Shown here: in pieces, positions 47,703-54,821 of the stretch
Position numbering within the stretch: the first letter of the stretch is position 1
How the letters are laid out: every line of letters begins with the position of its first letter
Origin: Symbiodinium natans
Lineage: Eukaryota; Sar; Dinophyceae; Suessiales; Symbiodiniaceae
Assembly: GCA_905221605.1 (NCBI GenBank)
Contig: CAJNDS010002167.1
Coordinates: 556,399-620,398, forward strand
Reading direction: 5' to 3'
DNA length: 64,000 nt
Notes under the pieces: model-generated
What the model saw: only the letters and a program-made list of their open reading frames with translations
Databases searched by the model: none
Told to the model about the DNA's origin: nothing
Translations under genes and position numbers: made by a program

Positions 47703-50700
47703 CCCCCCCTCCCCCCCCCTCCCCCCCCCCCAAAATGGGAACTATAGTAGTGTAAGGCTCTATGACCTCAAATTTGAGGGTTCCTTTGGTCCCCCCCCCC
47801 CCCCCCCCAAAAAAAAAAAAAAAAATTAGGGACCGGATAGGTGGCCTTTAACCGTTTTGGTTATACAGAGTCCAGCTCCATACAAAAGGTTAACCTTGTT
47901 TTGTGCCAGGGTATTCAGCCCCCTAAACCCTAAACCCGAAACCCCAAACCCCAAACCCCAAACCCCAAACCCAGAAGAAAAGGCCGAGTCCTGCTGCCTA
48001 GGTCGGCATGGTCCGACTGCTCCCGAGAGTGCGGCGGCGGTCAGCACACGGCGACCCGCCAGGTCGGCGAAAAAGTTAGGGTTTAGGGTTTAGGGTTTAG
48101 GGTTTAGGGTTTAGGGTTTAGGGTTTAGGGTTTAGGGTTTAGGGTTTAGGGTTTAGGGTTTAGGGTTTAGGGTTTAGGGTTTAGCCAAAGGAACCCCTAA
48201 AATTGGGGGGTTTTTATACTTGCACCCCATACAACTGCAATTCCCATTCAGGCAGTATGAACCCTATATAGGGGGGGTGGCCATAAACTTCTGCCCCATA
48301 CCTATGCTACTATAATGCCCATTAAGGTAATATTGGGGTCCTAACTTATGCCCTAGACCCAAGGCTACTATGATTCCCATGAAACTAATGATGCGCCATA
48401 AACCCTTGTAGGGTTCACTGGGTCCCCAAGCAACCGCTCAACCCAACGCCCGTCAGGAGGCAAGGGGTTTCTGCTGTCCGTGTTGACCCGCGTGTTGTGT
48501 CGGCTGGGTCTTGGCTTGAGCCGCCAGTATTCGCCGAAGGCATGGTGCGGCGCGCGCCGCACCATGTTCAGCTTGCAAAAGAGGGCTTGAAACCCTTAAT
48601 TTGATGCCAGGAAACCAATCCTAGCCCAGACCATCCTCCATGCCCGACCAAGCACGTGCCTCCCTAAACCCTAAACCCTAAACCTTAAACCCTCAACCCT
48701 CAACCCTAAACCCTAAACCCTAAACACTTTGCGAGGTCCTGCAGCACGCTGGGGGTGCAGGAACCCCATGCTCCGGGGCTTTGCAACGTCTCGAAGCCTG
48801 TAACCTCATCTACTGCCCAGGCGGGGGGGTTGACACTACATGGAAGCTTTAGCGGCCAAGTATATAAAGCAACAGCTATGCACCTGTCCCTGTGCAACGC
48901 GTAACAGCCAGGAATTTCCACTGTCATTTCCGTTACCCCTGCGCCCATGTCTTCCGTCCACCGGGTGGCGCCTCAGACCCTAAACCCTACTGTAGACCCT
49001 AAACCCTTAAACTCTCCGCAGGTCTCAGGACTGCTTGTCCCTGTTGATGGCATCTACCGCCTCCTTTGCATGTTGGTAGGCTCCTTGTTGAAATCGGGTC
49101 ATATACAGAACCCACGTAGAAGTGTAGGTTCTGGGAGCAACAAAGCCGCAAACTCCAACCCACAGGCTTGATCAGGCTCTTTTCTTGAAAGGTTTAGGGT
49201 TTAGGGTTTAGGGTTTAGGGTTTAGGGTTTAGGGTTTAGGGTTTAGGGTTTAGGGTTTAGGGTTTAGGGTTTAGGGTTTAGGGTTCAGGAGAATCGTGCC
49301 CATCATCTTCAGTGTGCCCCAGCCCCCCGACCCAAAAAAGGTCTGCGATCTAATCAACCTTGGCCTACAGGGCGTAGAAACCTATAGAACTCCCCTTCCA
49401 TCCCCCAACACCTAAACCCTAAACCCTCTTGTCTGTTCTTAGTCTTTGGGTTTGTGCTTGAGGGGAGGGGGAAGCTGGAATAAAGTAGACAGTGTGAGGA
49501 AGAGGGATAGTCTATCGCAACATTTTACGAAGCAGTATCGTGCATTTGTTCCCTGCAGTTTCTTTGGGCTAGGGTATTCACCCTTTTGGATATACACAGA
49601 ATCCTTCTCGCTCTCTCTCTCTCTCTCTCTCTGTATATATATATATATACAGAAGGTTAACCTTTTTGGGGGCTAGGGTATTCAGCCCCTAAAAGGGGGG
49701 GGGGGGGGGGGGGAAATCAGCGGGCAGGGGACGAGCCGGTGGACTGCGAGCTCGGCGATTGGAGCTGCTGGGAGACAAGAGTTAAGGTTTAGGGTTTAGG
49801 GTTTAGGGTTAACATCTGGGATGTTCCCCCCTCTATACTAACAGCTCCTGAATCGGGAGTATACTAGGGGGTACTGTAATCCCTATTAAGGACTTGAATG
49901 GGGATTATAGTAGGGGCACTATGTATAATAGGGGGTACTGTAATCCCTATTAAGGACTTGACTGGCGATTCTAGTAGGGGCACGATAATCCCTATAAAAG
50001 GACTGTTAGTAGAAGGGGGAATATCCCAAGTTAACATTAATGGTTGAGGTTATTGTTGTCGTTGTCGTTGTTGGTGTTTGTTTGTTTTTAGTGTGATTTA
50101 TTGCTAGTAGATGTAGTACCTAGTCGTAGCATAGGGTTTAGGGTTTAGGGTTTAAGGCTTAGGGTTTAGGGTTTAGGTGCGTGAGTTCACGAAGAGGGTG
50201 CAGGAGATTTGCAGTCGAGGTTGCCAAAGACCAGGGCCTGTCAGGTTTCCTTTTGCAGCAGGGGCCATGGTCCTGTTAAAATCCCGAGGCCTTCGGTTCA
50301 AAAACATACCCCCTAAGCCCTAAACCTTAAACCTTAAACCCCAAACCCATGCGTCAGACTTTCGGGCCGAATCCTTGCCTGCCTTGTGCGAGTGTGAGAG
50401 CCGAAACCCAAAACCCTCTCTTTCCAGACTTCCAGAACCTGATTTTTGCAGCTGGAGTTGAGTGAGTGAGCGAAACGGCTCACAGAGGCTACTGCGTCCT
50501 ACACCATCTCCGCTAACCCGCTTGTAAGGGACCCTACAAAGAAGCAGGTTTCTAAACCCGAAGCCCTAAACCCTAAACCCTAAACCCTAAACCCTAAACC
50601 CTGAACCTTATGCTCAATTCTATAGAGGACCAGAGTGGCAAAAAGTGCGAGGTGCCTGGCGGCCCTGTTCCGCCAGCTGCGGCGGTGGAGAGCTCCGAAG

Positions 50701-53700
50701 AGAAAGGCGGCTGCTGAGCGTTCTTGAATACATCGTGCGTATATTTGGGTAATTCTCCAAATTTTGGAAAGTCTAGTAAACACAGTGATTAGCTACATTT
50801 GATGTGCATAGTGTGTGCGTGTATGAAGACGCATGCACATATGTTGTGCAACATATGTGTAGTGCACATTTCCTGCATAGATGCATATACACACTCTCTG
50901 CATATGTAGGTCTATATGTAATGTAACATGTATATATATATATATATACATTATTGTTATGATTAGTGTTGTTATTATTATTATCATCATGTTTATGATT
51001 TTTTAGTATTATTGTTGTCATTGTTTGATTATTATGATGATTATTAGCATTATCATCATCATCATTAACAGCATGATTATTATTATTAATAATAATAATA
51101 ATTAGCTTATTTATTTATTCATTTTCTTGTTTTTTCATTTTTGATTTATTTATTCGTATTACATGTGTGTGTGTGCGCAATACATAGTATGGCCTTGCTG
51201 AAAGTACTTTCTTCGATTTTGGGCGTAGGAGATCGGTCAGGTGATCCATATTATGACGCCTCATCTGCGAAGTCGCACCACCCCTTGTGTATTACACATC
51301 ATAGACGCAGTGGAAATGTAAACTATGCCATGGGGGCAGCACTGAGACCTGCTCTTCGTGCTTCGTCGGACTTGCTGGGTTCAGGCTCGTGAAGACTGCG
51401 CCCAAAAATGGGGGCACGCCTTGCGCTGACTCCTTTACCAGCCAGGCCACTCGACAAAAAGTCTTGTCTGCTTTTGGGGCTGCGGCTCTAGTATTTTGGG
51501 GGACCCATTCTATCAACCCTAGACCCTAAACCCTAAACCCTAAACCGGGGGGGCGGGGCGAATTTTACCTAATTTTCCGGTGCTTTGCGTTTTCGGAGGG
51601 TTCGGGGCTGCCAGGGCTGGATGCGCAGCCACACTTCCCAAGGCTTGATTTGTCAGGGCCTTTAGGATCGTCTTCGCATGCTCAATGTTGGGGTTTAGGG
51701 GTTTGGGGTTTAGGGGCTATAGAGGGATTTGAGCTTCATGTCTTCGCTTGCTGGCTCAATGTTGGGGTTTAGGGGTTTGGGGTTTAGGGGCTATAGAGGG
51801 ATTTGAGCTTCATGTCTTCGCTTGCTGGCTCAATGTTGGGGTTTGGGGGTTTGGGGTTTAGGGGCTATAGAGGGATTTGAGCTTCATGTCTTCGCTTGCT
51901 GGCTCAATGTTGGGGTTTAGGGGTTTGGGGTTTAGGGGCTATAGAGGGATTTGAGCTTCATGTCTTCGCTTGCTGGCTCAATGTTGGGGTTTGGGGGTTT
52001 GGGGTTTAGGGGCTATAGAGGGATTTGAGCTTCATGTCTTCGCTTGCTGGCTCAATGTTGGGGTTTAGGGGTTTGGGGTTTAGGGGCTATAGAGGGATTT
52101 GAGCTTCATGTCTTCGCTTGCTGGCTCAATGTTGGGGTTTGGGGGTTTGGGGTTTAGGGGCTATAGAGGGATTTGAGCTTCATGTCTTCGCTTGCTGGCT
52201 CAATGTTGGGGTTTAGGGGTTTGGGGTTTAGGGGCTATAGAGGGATTTGAGCTTCATGTCTTCGCTTGCTGGCTCAATGTTGGGGTTTGGGGGGTTGGGG
52301 TTTAGGGGCTATAGAGGGATTTGAGCTTCATGGGGCTGGCGAGTCCTTAAGTTCAGGGGCCCTGGGAGGGTTTAGGGTTCAGGGTTTCCCTAAACGCAAG
52401 CAGAAGGTTTGACTTGGATCACGACCCCGGCACCTGTCTGCACACTGAGAACACGGCCCTAAATCCTGAACCCCATTCAAGTGGGTTTAGGTTTAGGGTG
52501 TAGGGTGAGGCTGCAAAGCAGGTGACCCAGAAAGAGCTATGAAATGGCGGCCCCGAACACTAAACTTTCGAGAGCTACGAGCCTGAGGCCGAGTCATGCT
52601 GGCAAGCTTGCCTAAATGAAATCCGCAACAAGTTGTCAACATTCTCCGCCCCCGCGTCATCTTAGCTGTCTTAGCTTCAATAAAGCTTAGCATCTTAGGG
52701 CCAACGCCCAAAATTTTAAAACCTTAACAACCCTAACTGCGCCCTATACACCCCACACAAGCCCGAAGCCCTCAACCCCAAACCCTAAGCCCTAAACCCT
52801 ACAAACCCTATAAACCCTAAACCCTATAAACCCTAAAAAACTAGACCCCTTATAAACCCTAAGACCTAAACCCTAAACCCGAAACCCCAAACCCCAAACC
52901 CTAAGCCCTAAGCCCGAAGCCCTAAACCCCATAAGCCCTAAACCCCATAAGCCCTAGACCCCACAAACCCTAAGCCCCATGAAGCCGAGACGTTGTCCTC
53001 GCGGCCTTGGCTTGTCTTGGCAGGTACGGCCCTGCAACACCCAGACTTGCAGCTCAGGGTTGCCCGGCTTAGGGTTTAGGGTTTAGGGTTTAGGATTTAG
53101 GGTTTAGGGTTTAGGGTTCAGGGGCAGGGGGGGGGGTTAGGGGAGGTTTGCGGGGTTTGGGGTTTAGGCTTTAGGGAGTGTAGGGTTTAGGCTTTAGGGT
53201 TTGAGGGGGTTTAGGGTTTAGGGGGGTTTGAGGTTTAGGGGGGTTTAGGGTTTAGGGGGGTTGAGAGGTTTGAGGGTTGCGGGGGTTTAGGGGGTGTAGG
53301 GTTTCGGGTTGAGAGAGTTGAGGAGTTGAGGGGGTCTAGGGGTTTTGGGGGTTTGATTTGGGGTTCATAGGGTTTAGGGGTTTGGGGTTTTAGGGCTTGG
53401 GGCTTGAGGGTTCAGGGCTTCAGGAGCTTCTGGGTTGCTTGATAGGACTTCAGGGGGCTTTTCGGGTTCCTGAGGTCAGGAAGTGATGCAGAAGGGTTCT
53501 CGTGGGTGGTGGGGGGGGGGGGGGACGGGGGTGGGGTTTGGGGTTTTAGGGTTTTAGGGTTTAGGGTTTAGGGTTTGCGGCTTTAGGGGTTTTAGCCGTG
53601 ACTTGTGGGGAGGAGAATCCCATGGCAACGCTCGAGATCGAGATGTGCAGTGGTCATGGGCGCACCCTAGCCCTTAACCCCAACAAAAAACTACAAACCC

Positions 53701-54282
53701 TACAAACGCTATAAACCCCAAACCCGAATTCCTAAACCCCTAAACCCTAAACCTCAAGCCCTAAACCCTAAACCCTAAACCCTAAAACCTACCAAGTTCA
53801 AGCTTCTGACAGCTGTCGGTCGGCCAGAGGCTTTGTGCTTGGACACATTGGACATCCTGGGGCAAGTGCTCGGAACCCTGCGGGGATGGCGAGAGGACTA
53901 GGCCGGCAGGGTTTAGGGTTTAGGGTTTAGGGTTTAGGGTTTAGGGTTTAGGGTTTAGGGTTTAGGGTTTAGGGTTTAGGGTTTAGGGTTTAGGGTTTAG
54001 GGTGGTTTAGGGTTTAGGGTTCAGGGTTCAGGGTTTAGGGTTCAGGGTTTAGGGTTTAGGGGGGCTGGTTTTTGAGCAACCCTGCCTGGGCAGAGGGTTG
54101 CGAAGATCCAGATCGAGGGACCAGATTCGTGAGTTCCCTAAACCTTACCTGGGGCTCCCCCTTACTTAGTAGGTAAAAGTCCCAGGTACCACTCGCAGAT
54201 ATTGGCTGGCTCTGTTTGTCACCCTAAACCCTAAACCCTAATTCTGCACGCCAGGACGCGCTCCATGTACCGACCTGACTTT
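33000..54282 (+). CDS. Multi-TSP1-repeat (thrombospondin type 1) protein gene, dozens of micro-exons
   Basis: At least ten TSP1 repeats can be read as a chain on the plus strand. Recurrent motifs are DC-x-x-G-x-W, W-S-x-C-S-x-x-C-G-x-G, R-x-R and GG-x-x-C, closing with PCNTxxC or C-x-x-x-PC. Each repeat is usually cut into three or four exons: the W-x-x-W start, the CSxxCG/RxR middle, the GG-x-C segment and the C-terminal Cys pair. Exon sizes run from about 19 to 226 nt, mostly 30-70. TSP1 repeats occur in secreted or surface adhesive proteins, including apicomplexan and other alveolate ones, so an extracellular or surface role is likely. Signal peptide, membrane segment and true ends are not established. 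Phases match across most consecutive exons, often only with GC or GA donors. Introns are filled with TTTAGGG (5' side) and CCCTAAA (3' side) arrays and short inverted-repeat elements. Details are given domain by domain below. Confidence 0.8.
34223..34962 (+). CDS. TSP1 repeat 2, degenerate
   Basis: Exons 34223-about 34272 (SAWHCRRAHRPRTG) and 34903-34962 (SSSLEAAPCNTASCWTMAE). The first begins G-TCG-GCG-TGG, matching the exon at 48002 that starts repeat 11's SAW segment, but its second middle Cys is missing. PCNTASC is a typical TSP1 end. The next exon (35320) is phase 0, matching a GC donor at GAG|GCCC. Confidence 0.55.
35320..35798 (+). CDS. TSP1 repeat 3, first half
   Basis: Exon 35320-35363 reads VCAWSEWGTFGQCS and ends AG at a GC donor. 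Exon 35728-35798 starts G and reads SCGSGQQTRNRQKTW. The joined text CSRSCGSGQQTRNR is an excellent TSP1 core. A GT donor 22 nt further on in the first exon (GGG|GTTGGG) would give a non-TSP1 extension instead. A TTTAGGG array (35395-35713, interrupted) fills the intron. Unusually, it also abuts the downstream exon. Confidence 0.8.
36274..36600 (+). CDS. TSP1 repeats 3/4 junction
   Basis: Exon 36274-about 36326 reads SWAYCHLVDCAAPWGG, a Cys pair closing one repeat and the DC...W start of the next. Exon 36532-about 36585 reads VECTGRQREIRQV, a C-x-GRQREIR middle segment. The intervening exon carrying the GG-x-C segment of repeat 3 was not identified (a candidate lies near 36047-36090). Confidence 0.5.
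36746..37408 (+). CDS. Possible further TSP1 exons (repeat 4/5), unresolved
   Basis: Short open stretches follow good acceptors: GCCGCAG before RSCACASI (36748 on), CTGGGCAG before KGQQSSPLRKR (37059 on), and CTCCAG before a Cys/Trp-rich stretch with GGRSCGPEW (to 37408, then GTTTAGGG). The words resemble TSP1 middle and start segments, but phases were not reconciled. Confidence 0.3.
36810..36985. repeat. CCCCAAA to CCCTAAA array
   Basis: Eight or so CCCCAAA units pass abruptly into CCCTAAA units. The block-wise switch suggests local amplification from a variant unit. Confidence 0.97.
37135..37535. repeat. CCCTAAA array, exon-like gap, TTTAGGG array
   Basis: About 28 CCCTAAA units (37135-37330), then about 75 bp of non-repeat, exon-like sequence, then TTTAGGG with TTTCGGG and TTTGGGG variants (37409-37535). 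It is a clear example of an inverted pair bracketing a candidate exon. Confidence 0.97.
38739..38792 (+). CDS. Probable TSP1 C-terminal exon
   Basis: Acceptor CTTCAG leads into the 18-codon exon PAEKCTYSRNPCSRVLYQ, ended by CAG|GTTGGG. The paired Cys in C-x5-PC fits the end of a TSP1 repeat. It precedes the complete repeat at 39513 but the link between them was not resolved. Confidence 0.5.
39063..39194. repeat. GA / GGGA microsatellite
   Basis: A GA run changes to tandem GGGA and back to GA-rich sequence. A second GA run lies at 39715-39744 within the next intron, directly downstream of an exon. Confidence 0.95.
39513..40271 (+). CDS. TSP1 repeat 6, complete in four exons
   Basis: Exons 39513-39568 (NVNCEFGLWTTWSACSVT), 39654-39703 (GAGQRYHTRTVIVHAQ), 39916-39954 (ASGHRCAGGGGAL) and 40241-40271 (EVQPCTMEPC). 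Joined, they give WSACSVTCGAGQRYHTRT and a full set of six Cys. Junction 1 is phase 1 with a GC donor (GACTT|GCATCC) that rebuilds the Cys codon. The other three donors are GT. Lengths 56, 50, 39 and 31 nt keep phase throughout. This is the best single proof that these fragments are exons of one gene. Confidence 0.88.
40706..40931 (+). CDS. Unusually long non-TSP1 exon inside the TSP1 chain
   Basis: Acceptor CATGCAG and strong donor GTGAGT bound a 226-nt exon that is phase-compatible with the exon before it (ends G at 40271) and after it (42105). It reads SLLLANCFFQIPDSEPAF, then RVPVRLRDQQLEGFRKLRQ, AWQFVFIKDPDQTCCSGRQF and QKVLGY. Apart from TCCSGRQFQK, which resembles a TSP1 middle, I do not recognise it. 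It may encode a linker or a different small domain between repeats. Confidence 0.6.
41132..41250. repeat. CCCTAAA array
   Basis: About 17 units lie in the intron between 40931 and 42105. TTTAGGG arrays follow at 41398-41441 and 41518-41635, and another CCCTAAA array at 41918-42080, so the intron carries two complementary pairs. Confidence 0.97.
41715..41840. mobile_element. Short inverted-repeat element (CTTAGTTGCTGAGT arms)
   Basis: Arms CACTTAGTTGCTGAGT and ACTCAGCAACTCAG enclose about 100 bp with GAACTGAAAGTGTACA and a G-run. A related right half (CTGAAAGTGTGCACTTTTGG, then GAAACTCAGCAGC) is present at 9108-9160. Confidence 0.5.
41918..42080. repeat. CCCTAAA array immediately upstream of a TSP1 exon
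   Basis: About 22 units end 25 bp before the exon at 42105. Downstream of that exon a TTTAGGG-rich field runs from 42213 to about 42395. Confidence 0.98.
42105..43176 (+). CDS. TSP1 repeat 8 (three exons)
   Basis: Exons 42105-42172 (SSWSACSRDCGGGHHSRSRD), 42948-42982 (TAKNGGAECPE) and 43114-43155 or 43176 (ADLEETGECNTQDC, perhaps extended by VADAWGK). Junctions are phase 1 (TGGC|GTGCGC with GT rebuilding Arg) and phase 0, all GT donors. The W-S-x-C-S-x-x-C-GGG core, the GG-x-E-C segment and the CNTQDC end are all intact. The last exon has two possible GT donors, both in frame. Confidence 0.85.
42388..42481. mobile_element. Inverted-repeat element, ACCTGGGGCTCT family (copy 2)
   Basis: ACCTGGGGCTCTATTTACC and AGAGAGCCCCAGGT form the arms. 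The interior (ACAGTTTAGTAGTAACTACC, GTAGGTATATCCCATTGAAC) closely matches the copy at 16982-17072. It lies within the intron 42173-42947. Confidence 0.7.
42615..42795. repeat. Tandem CCCGAAACATACC-type repeat
   Basis: The word CGAAACATACCCC, with spacing and CGTAACATACC variants, is repeated about ten times in 180 bp, inside the intron between 42172 and 42948. Read on the minus strand it gives Met/Phe/Gly-rich frames that look like chance. Confidence 0.85.
43393..45327 (+). CDS. TSP1 repeat 9 (four exons) and linker
   Basis: Exons 43393-43458 (DCTWSTWSSWRSCSTSCGTG), 43594-43620 (ARRTRIIVQ), 44071-44112 or 44118 (AAHSGQPCSGYFQ) and 45236-45325/27 (EFRKCQDRPCELKDCQ, then a Ser/Asp/Gln linker). 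All junctions are phase 0 when the exons end GAG|GACC, CAG|GAGG and CAG|GACC, that is, with three GA donors. GT alternatives exist for the first (GTGAGG) and third (GGG|GTTTAGGG) but give a poorer TSP1 match at the first. The joined core CGTGEARRTRIIVQ followed by SGQPCSGYFQ is canonical. Confidence 0.8.
43682..43748. repeat. TTTAGGG array
   Basis: About nine units sit just downstream of the exon at 43594. The complementary CCCTAAA run at 43981-44020 precedes the exon at 44071. Confidence 0.97.
44119..45235. other. Large intron with TTTAGGG arrays, poly-C and CT microsatellite
   Basis: TTTAGGG at 44119-44175 and 44217-44262, a poly-C tract at 44550-44573, AT-rich unique sequence at 44650-45050 with a TA run, then a CT microsatellite (45104-45201) leading into the acceptor GTCCCCAG before 45236. 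The CT tract may act as an extended polypyrimidine tract. Confidence 0.7.
45730..47037 (+). CDS. TSP1 repeat 10 (three exons)
   Basis: Exons 45730-45761 (AWEHWSSCSD + AG), 46119-46175 or 46186 (CTGHRQRRRNIEQQAIGGL) and 46963-about 47037 (SRTNHQPCLRFGQLCGS). AG|GTGCTC joins to G-TGC to rebuild Arg, giving CSDRCTGHRQRRR. If the second exon ends at CTG|GCACGC, the third follows in phase 0. If it ends at GGAG|GTTTAGGG, the repeat array supplies the donor but the phase to 46963 fails. The third exon can end AGC|GAAAAA to meet 47086 in phase 0. Confidence 0.72.
45967..46067. mobile_element. Inverted-repeat element, GGAGGTTCATGGTACTTA family (copy 2)
   Basis: Left arm AGGAGGTTCATGGTACTTAT and right arm TAAGTACCATGAACCTCC are almost perfectly complementary, about 100 bp apart. 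It sits entirely inside the 357-bp intron 45762-46118 of TSP1 repeat 10. Confidence 0.8.
47086..48820 (+). CDS. TSP1 repeat 11 (three exons)
   Basis: Exons 47086-47117 (AVDCAFGPWRW), 48002-48062 (SAWSDCSRECGGGQHTATRQ) and 48745-48820 (HAGGAGTPCSGALQRLEACN, then LIYCP). The first junction needs a GC donor (CGCTG|GCCTCA) to give PWRWSAWSDCSREC. The second is GT, phase 0. The third ends CCCAG|GCGGGG (GC), phase 1, matching the next exon. The complete six-Cys pattern is present. Confidence 0.86.
47134..47396. repeat. Two TTTAGGG arrays separated by a duplicated segment
   Basis: Arrays at 47134-47217 and 47307-47396, each ending GGGCTAGGTTTGT, are separated by about 90 bp that repeats part of the upstream exon boundary (GGCGCTGGCCTCAAGG at 47111 and 47222). 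This suggests a local duplication that carried the 5' splice-site region with the array. Confidence 0.9.
47669..47826. repeat. Poly-C tracts and partial inverted-repeat element
   Basis: A 60-bp C-rich run (47669-47731) and a shorter one followed by poly-A (47791-47826) flank TGAGGGTTCCTTTGGTCC, a right-arm-like sequence. An earlier phrase at 47635-47665 is similar (CTCAGGGTTCCTTTTGGTC). Confidence 0.8.
48075..48185. repeat. TTTAGGG array downstream of a TSP1 exon
   Basis: About 15 perfect units begin 13 bp after the exon ending at 48062. CCCTAAA words at 48663-48725 lie just before the next exon (48745), so both intron ends are complementary. An inverted-repeat element (48184-48430) with arms CCAAAGGAACCCC and GGGTTCACTGGGTCC lies between. 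Confidence 0.97.
48541..48566. repeat. Perfect 26-bp palindrome
   Basis: CATGGTGCGGCGC is followed directly by its exact reverse complement. It lies in the intron 48063-48744 of TSP1 repeat 11 and could extrude as a short GC-rich hairpin. No function is evident. Confidence 0.9.
49193..49287. repeat. TTTAGGG array
   Basis: About 13 units lie inside the intron 48821-49727. Confidence 0.97.
49728..53058 (+). CDS. TSP1 repeat 12 (four exons)
   Basis: Exons 49728-49763 (DEPVDCELGDW), 50652-50719 (AWRPCSASCGGGELRRERRL), about 52412-52452 (FDLDHDPGTCLHT) and 53024-53058 (VRPCNTQTCSS). The first join needs GATTGGA|GCTGCT (GC), phase 1, and the acceptor TGCGAG|GTGCC, giving GDWSAWRPCSASC. The second fits best with a GA donor (CTGCT|GAGC). 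The third is phase 0 with ACT|GAGAAC. If GT donors are forced, the first exon ends in WSCWETR and the TSP1 alignment is lost. Confidence 0.75.
49817..50030. mobile_element. Inverted-repeat element with internal duplication
   Basis: Outer arms GGGATGTTCCCCCCTCTA and AGTAGAAGGGGGAATATCCC are inverted. The interior holds two direct copies of a segment containing GGGGGTACTGTAATCCCTA and TTAAGGACTTGA. A related right arm (GTTAGTAGAAGGGGCAACAT) is at 47542-47565. It lies in the intron 49764-50651. Confidence 0.65.
51670..52331. repeat. 74-bp tandem repeat, about nine copies with alternating variants
   Basis: A 74-bp unit (starting GTCTTCGCTTGCTGGCTC, ending GATTTGAGCTTCAT) is repeated eight times from 51740, after a partial copy. 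Successive units alternate between GGGTTTAGGGGTTTGG and GGGTTTGGGGGTTTGG, so the true period is a 148-bp dimer. It occupies the intron between 50719 and about 52412, taking the place where TTTAGGG arrays are usually found. Confidence 0.97.
53071..53600. repeat. Degenerate TTTAGGG-derived G-rich field
   Basis: It begins as clean TTTAGGG (53071-53125), then decays into TTTAGGGG, TTGAGG and related words for over 400 bp. A cleaner CCCTAAA run (53730-53787) precedes the next exon at 53830. Confidence 0.85.
53830..54282 (+). CDS. TSP1 repeat 13 (three exons)
   Basis: Exons 53830-53901 (LCAWTHWTSWGKCSEPCGDG, then ERT + AG), 54096-54118 (VAKIQIE + G) and 54255-54282 (GRAPCTDLT). The joins use GC (ACTAG|GCCGGC) and GA (GAGG|GACCAG) donors. 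They give CGDGERTRVAKIQIEGRAPC, a good TSP1 core. With GT donors instead (GCAGG|GTTTAGGG; GATTC|GTGAGT) the second exon reads GLRRSRSRDQI and the third reaches a stop after a 19-residue, protein-like tail. That alternative gene end cannot be excluded. Confidence 0.65.
53911..54060. repeat. TTTAGGG/TTCAGGG array abutting an exon
   Basis: About 20 units start at the first base after the open stretch of TSP1 repeat 13, as GCAGG|GTTTAGGG. Confidence 0.97.
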
Positions 54283-54821
54283 GCATCCCTAGAAGCCGAG
54301 GACCGCATCTGACGCAGCCTGTGGTGCATGGGCTTGGGGTTCTGGGTTTAGGGTACCTTCAAAAACCCTAAACCCTAAACCCGAAACCCTAAACCCTAAC
54401 TGTTTTGGGGCCTGGGTATTCAGATTCAGCCGCTAGGTGAAAATAGGGTTCTGGCCTTAGGGGTTTAAGGTTGTATCCCTTAAGGTTTACCCTAAACCCT
54501 AAACCCTAAACCCTAAACCCTAAACCCTAAACCCTAAACCCTATATAAACCCTAAACCAGGGAAAGAGAGTCCCAGGTAGGTTTAGGGGGCAAGAAGCCC
54601 TCCAAAGCCCTAAACCCTAAACCCTAAACCCGAAACCCTAAACCCTTTAAAAAAAAAAAAAAAAAACCCTTAAAAAATAGCTCCTGCAGTCCCCAAGATC
54701 GTAGACCTCACAGCGGAGCTTTTGCGGGATGCGCGCATCCACTCGAGATGAGCATCCTGCAAAGCTCCGCACGCCTATGGGGCAAGAGCAGAAGGCTTGG
54801 GTTATGCCCAGGCCCCTGGGA

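Noticed and set aside
48368-48565. Minus-strand open frame through the 26-bp palindrome
   Set aside because: It lies inside a well-supported plus-strand intron (48063-48744) and has no neighbours on the minus strand.
51670-52331. CRISPR-like array
   Set aside because: Units are contiguous 74-bp tandem copies without unique spacers, in a eukaryotic intron.
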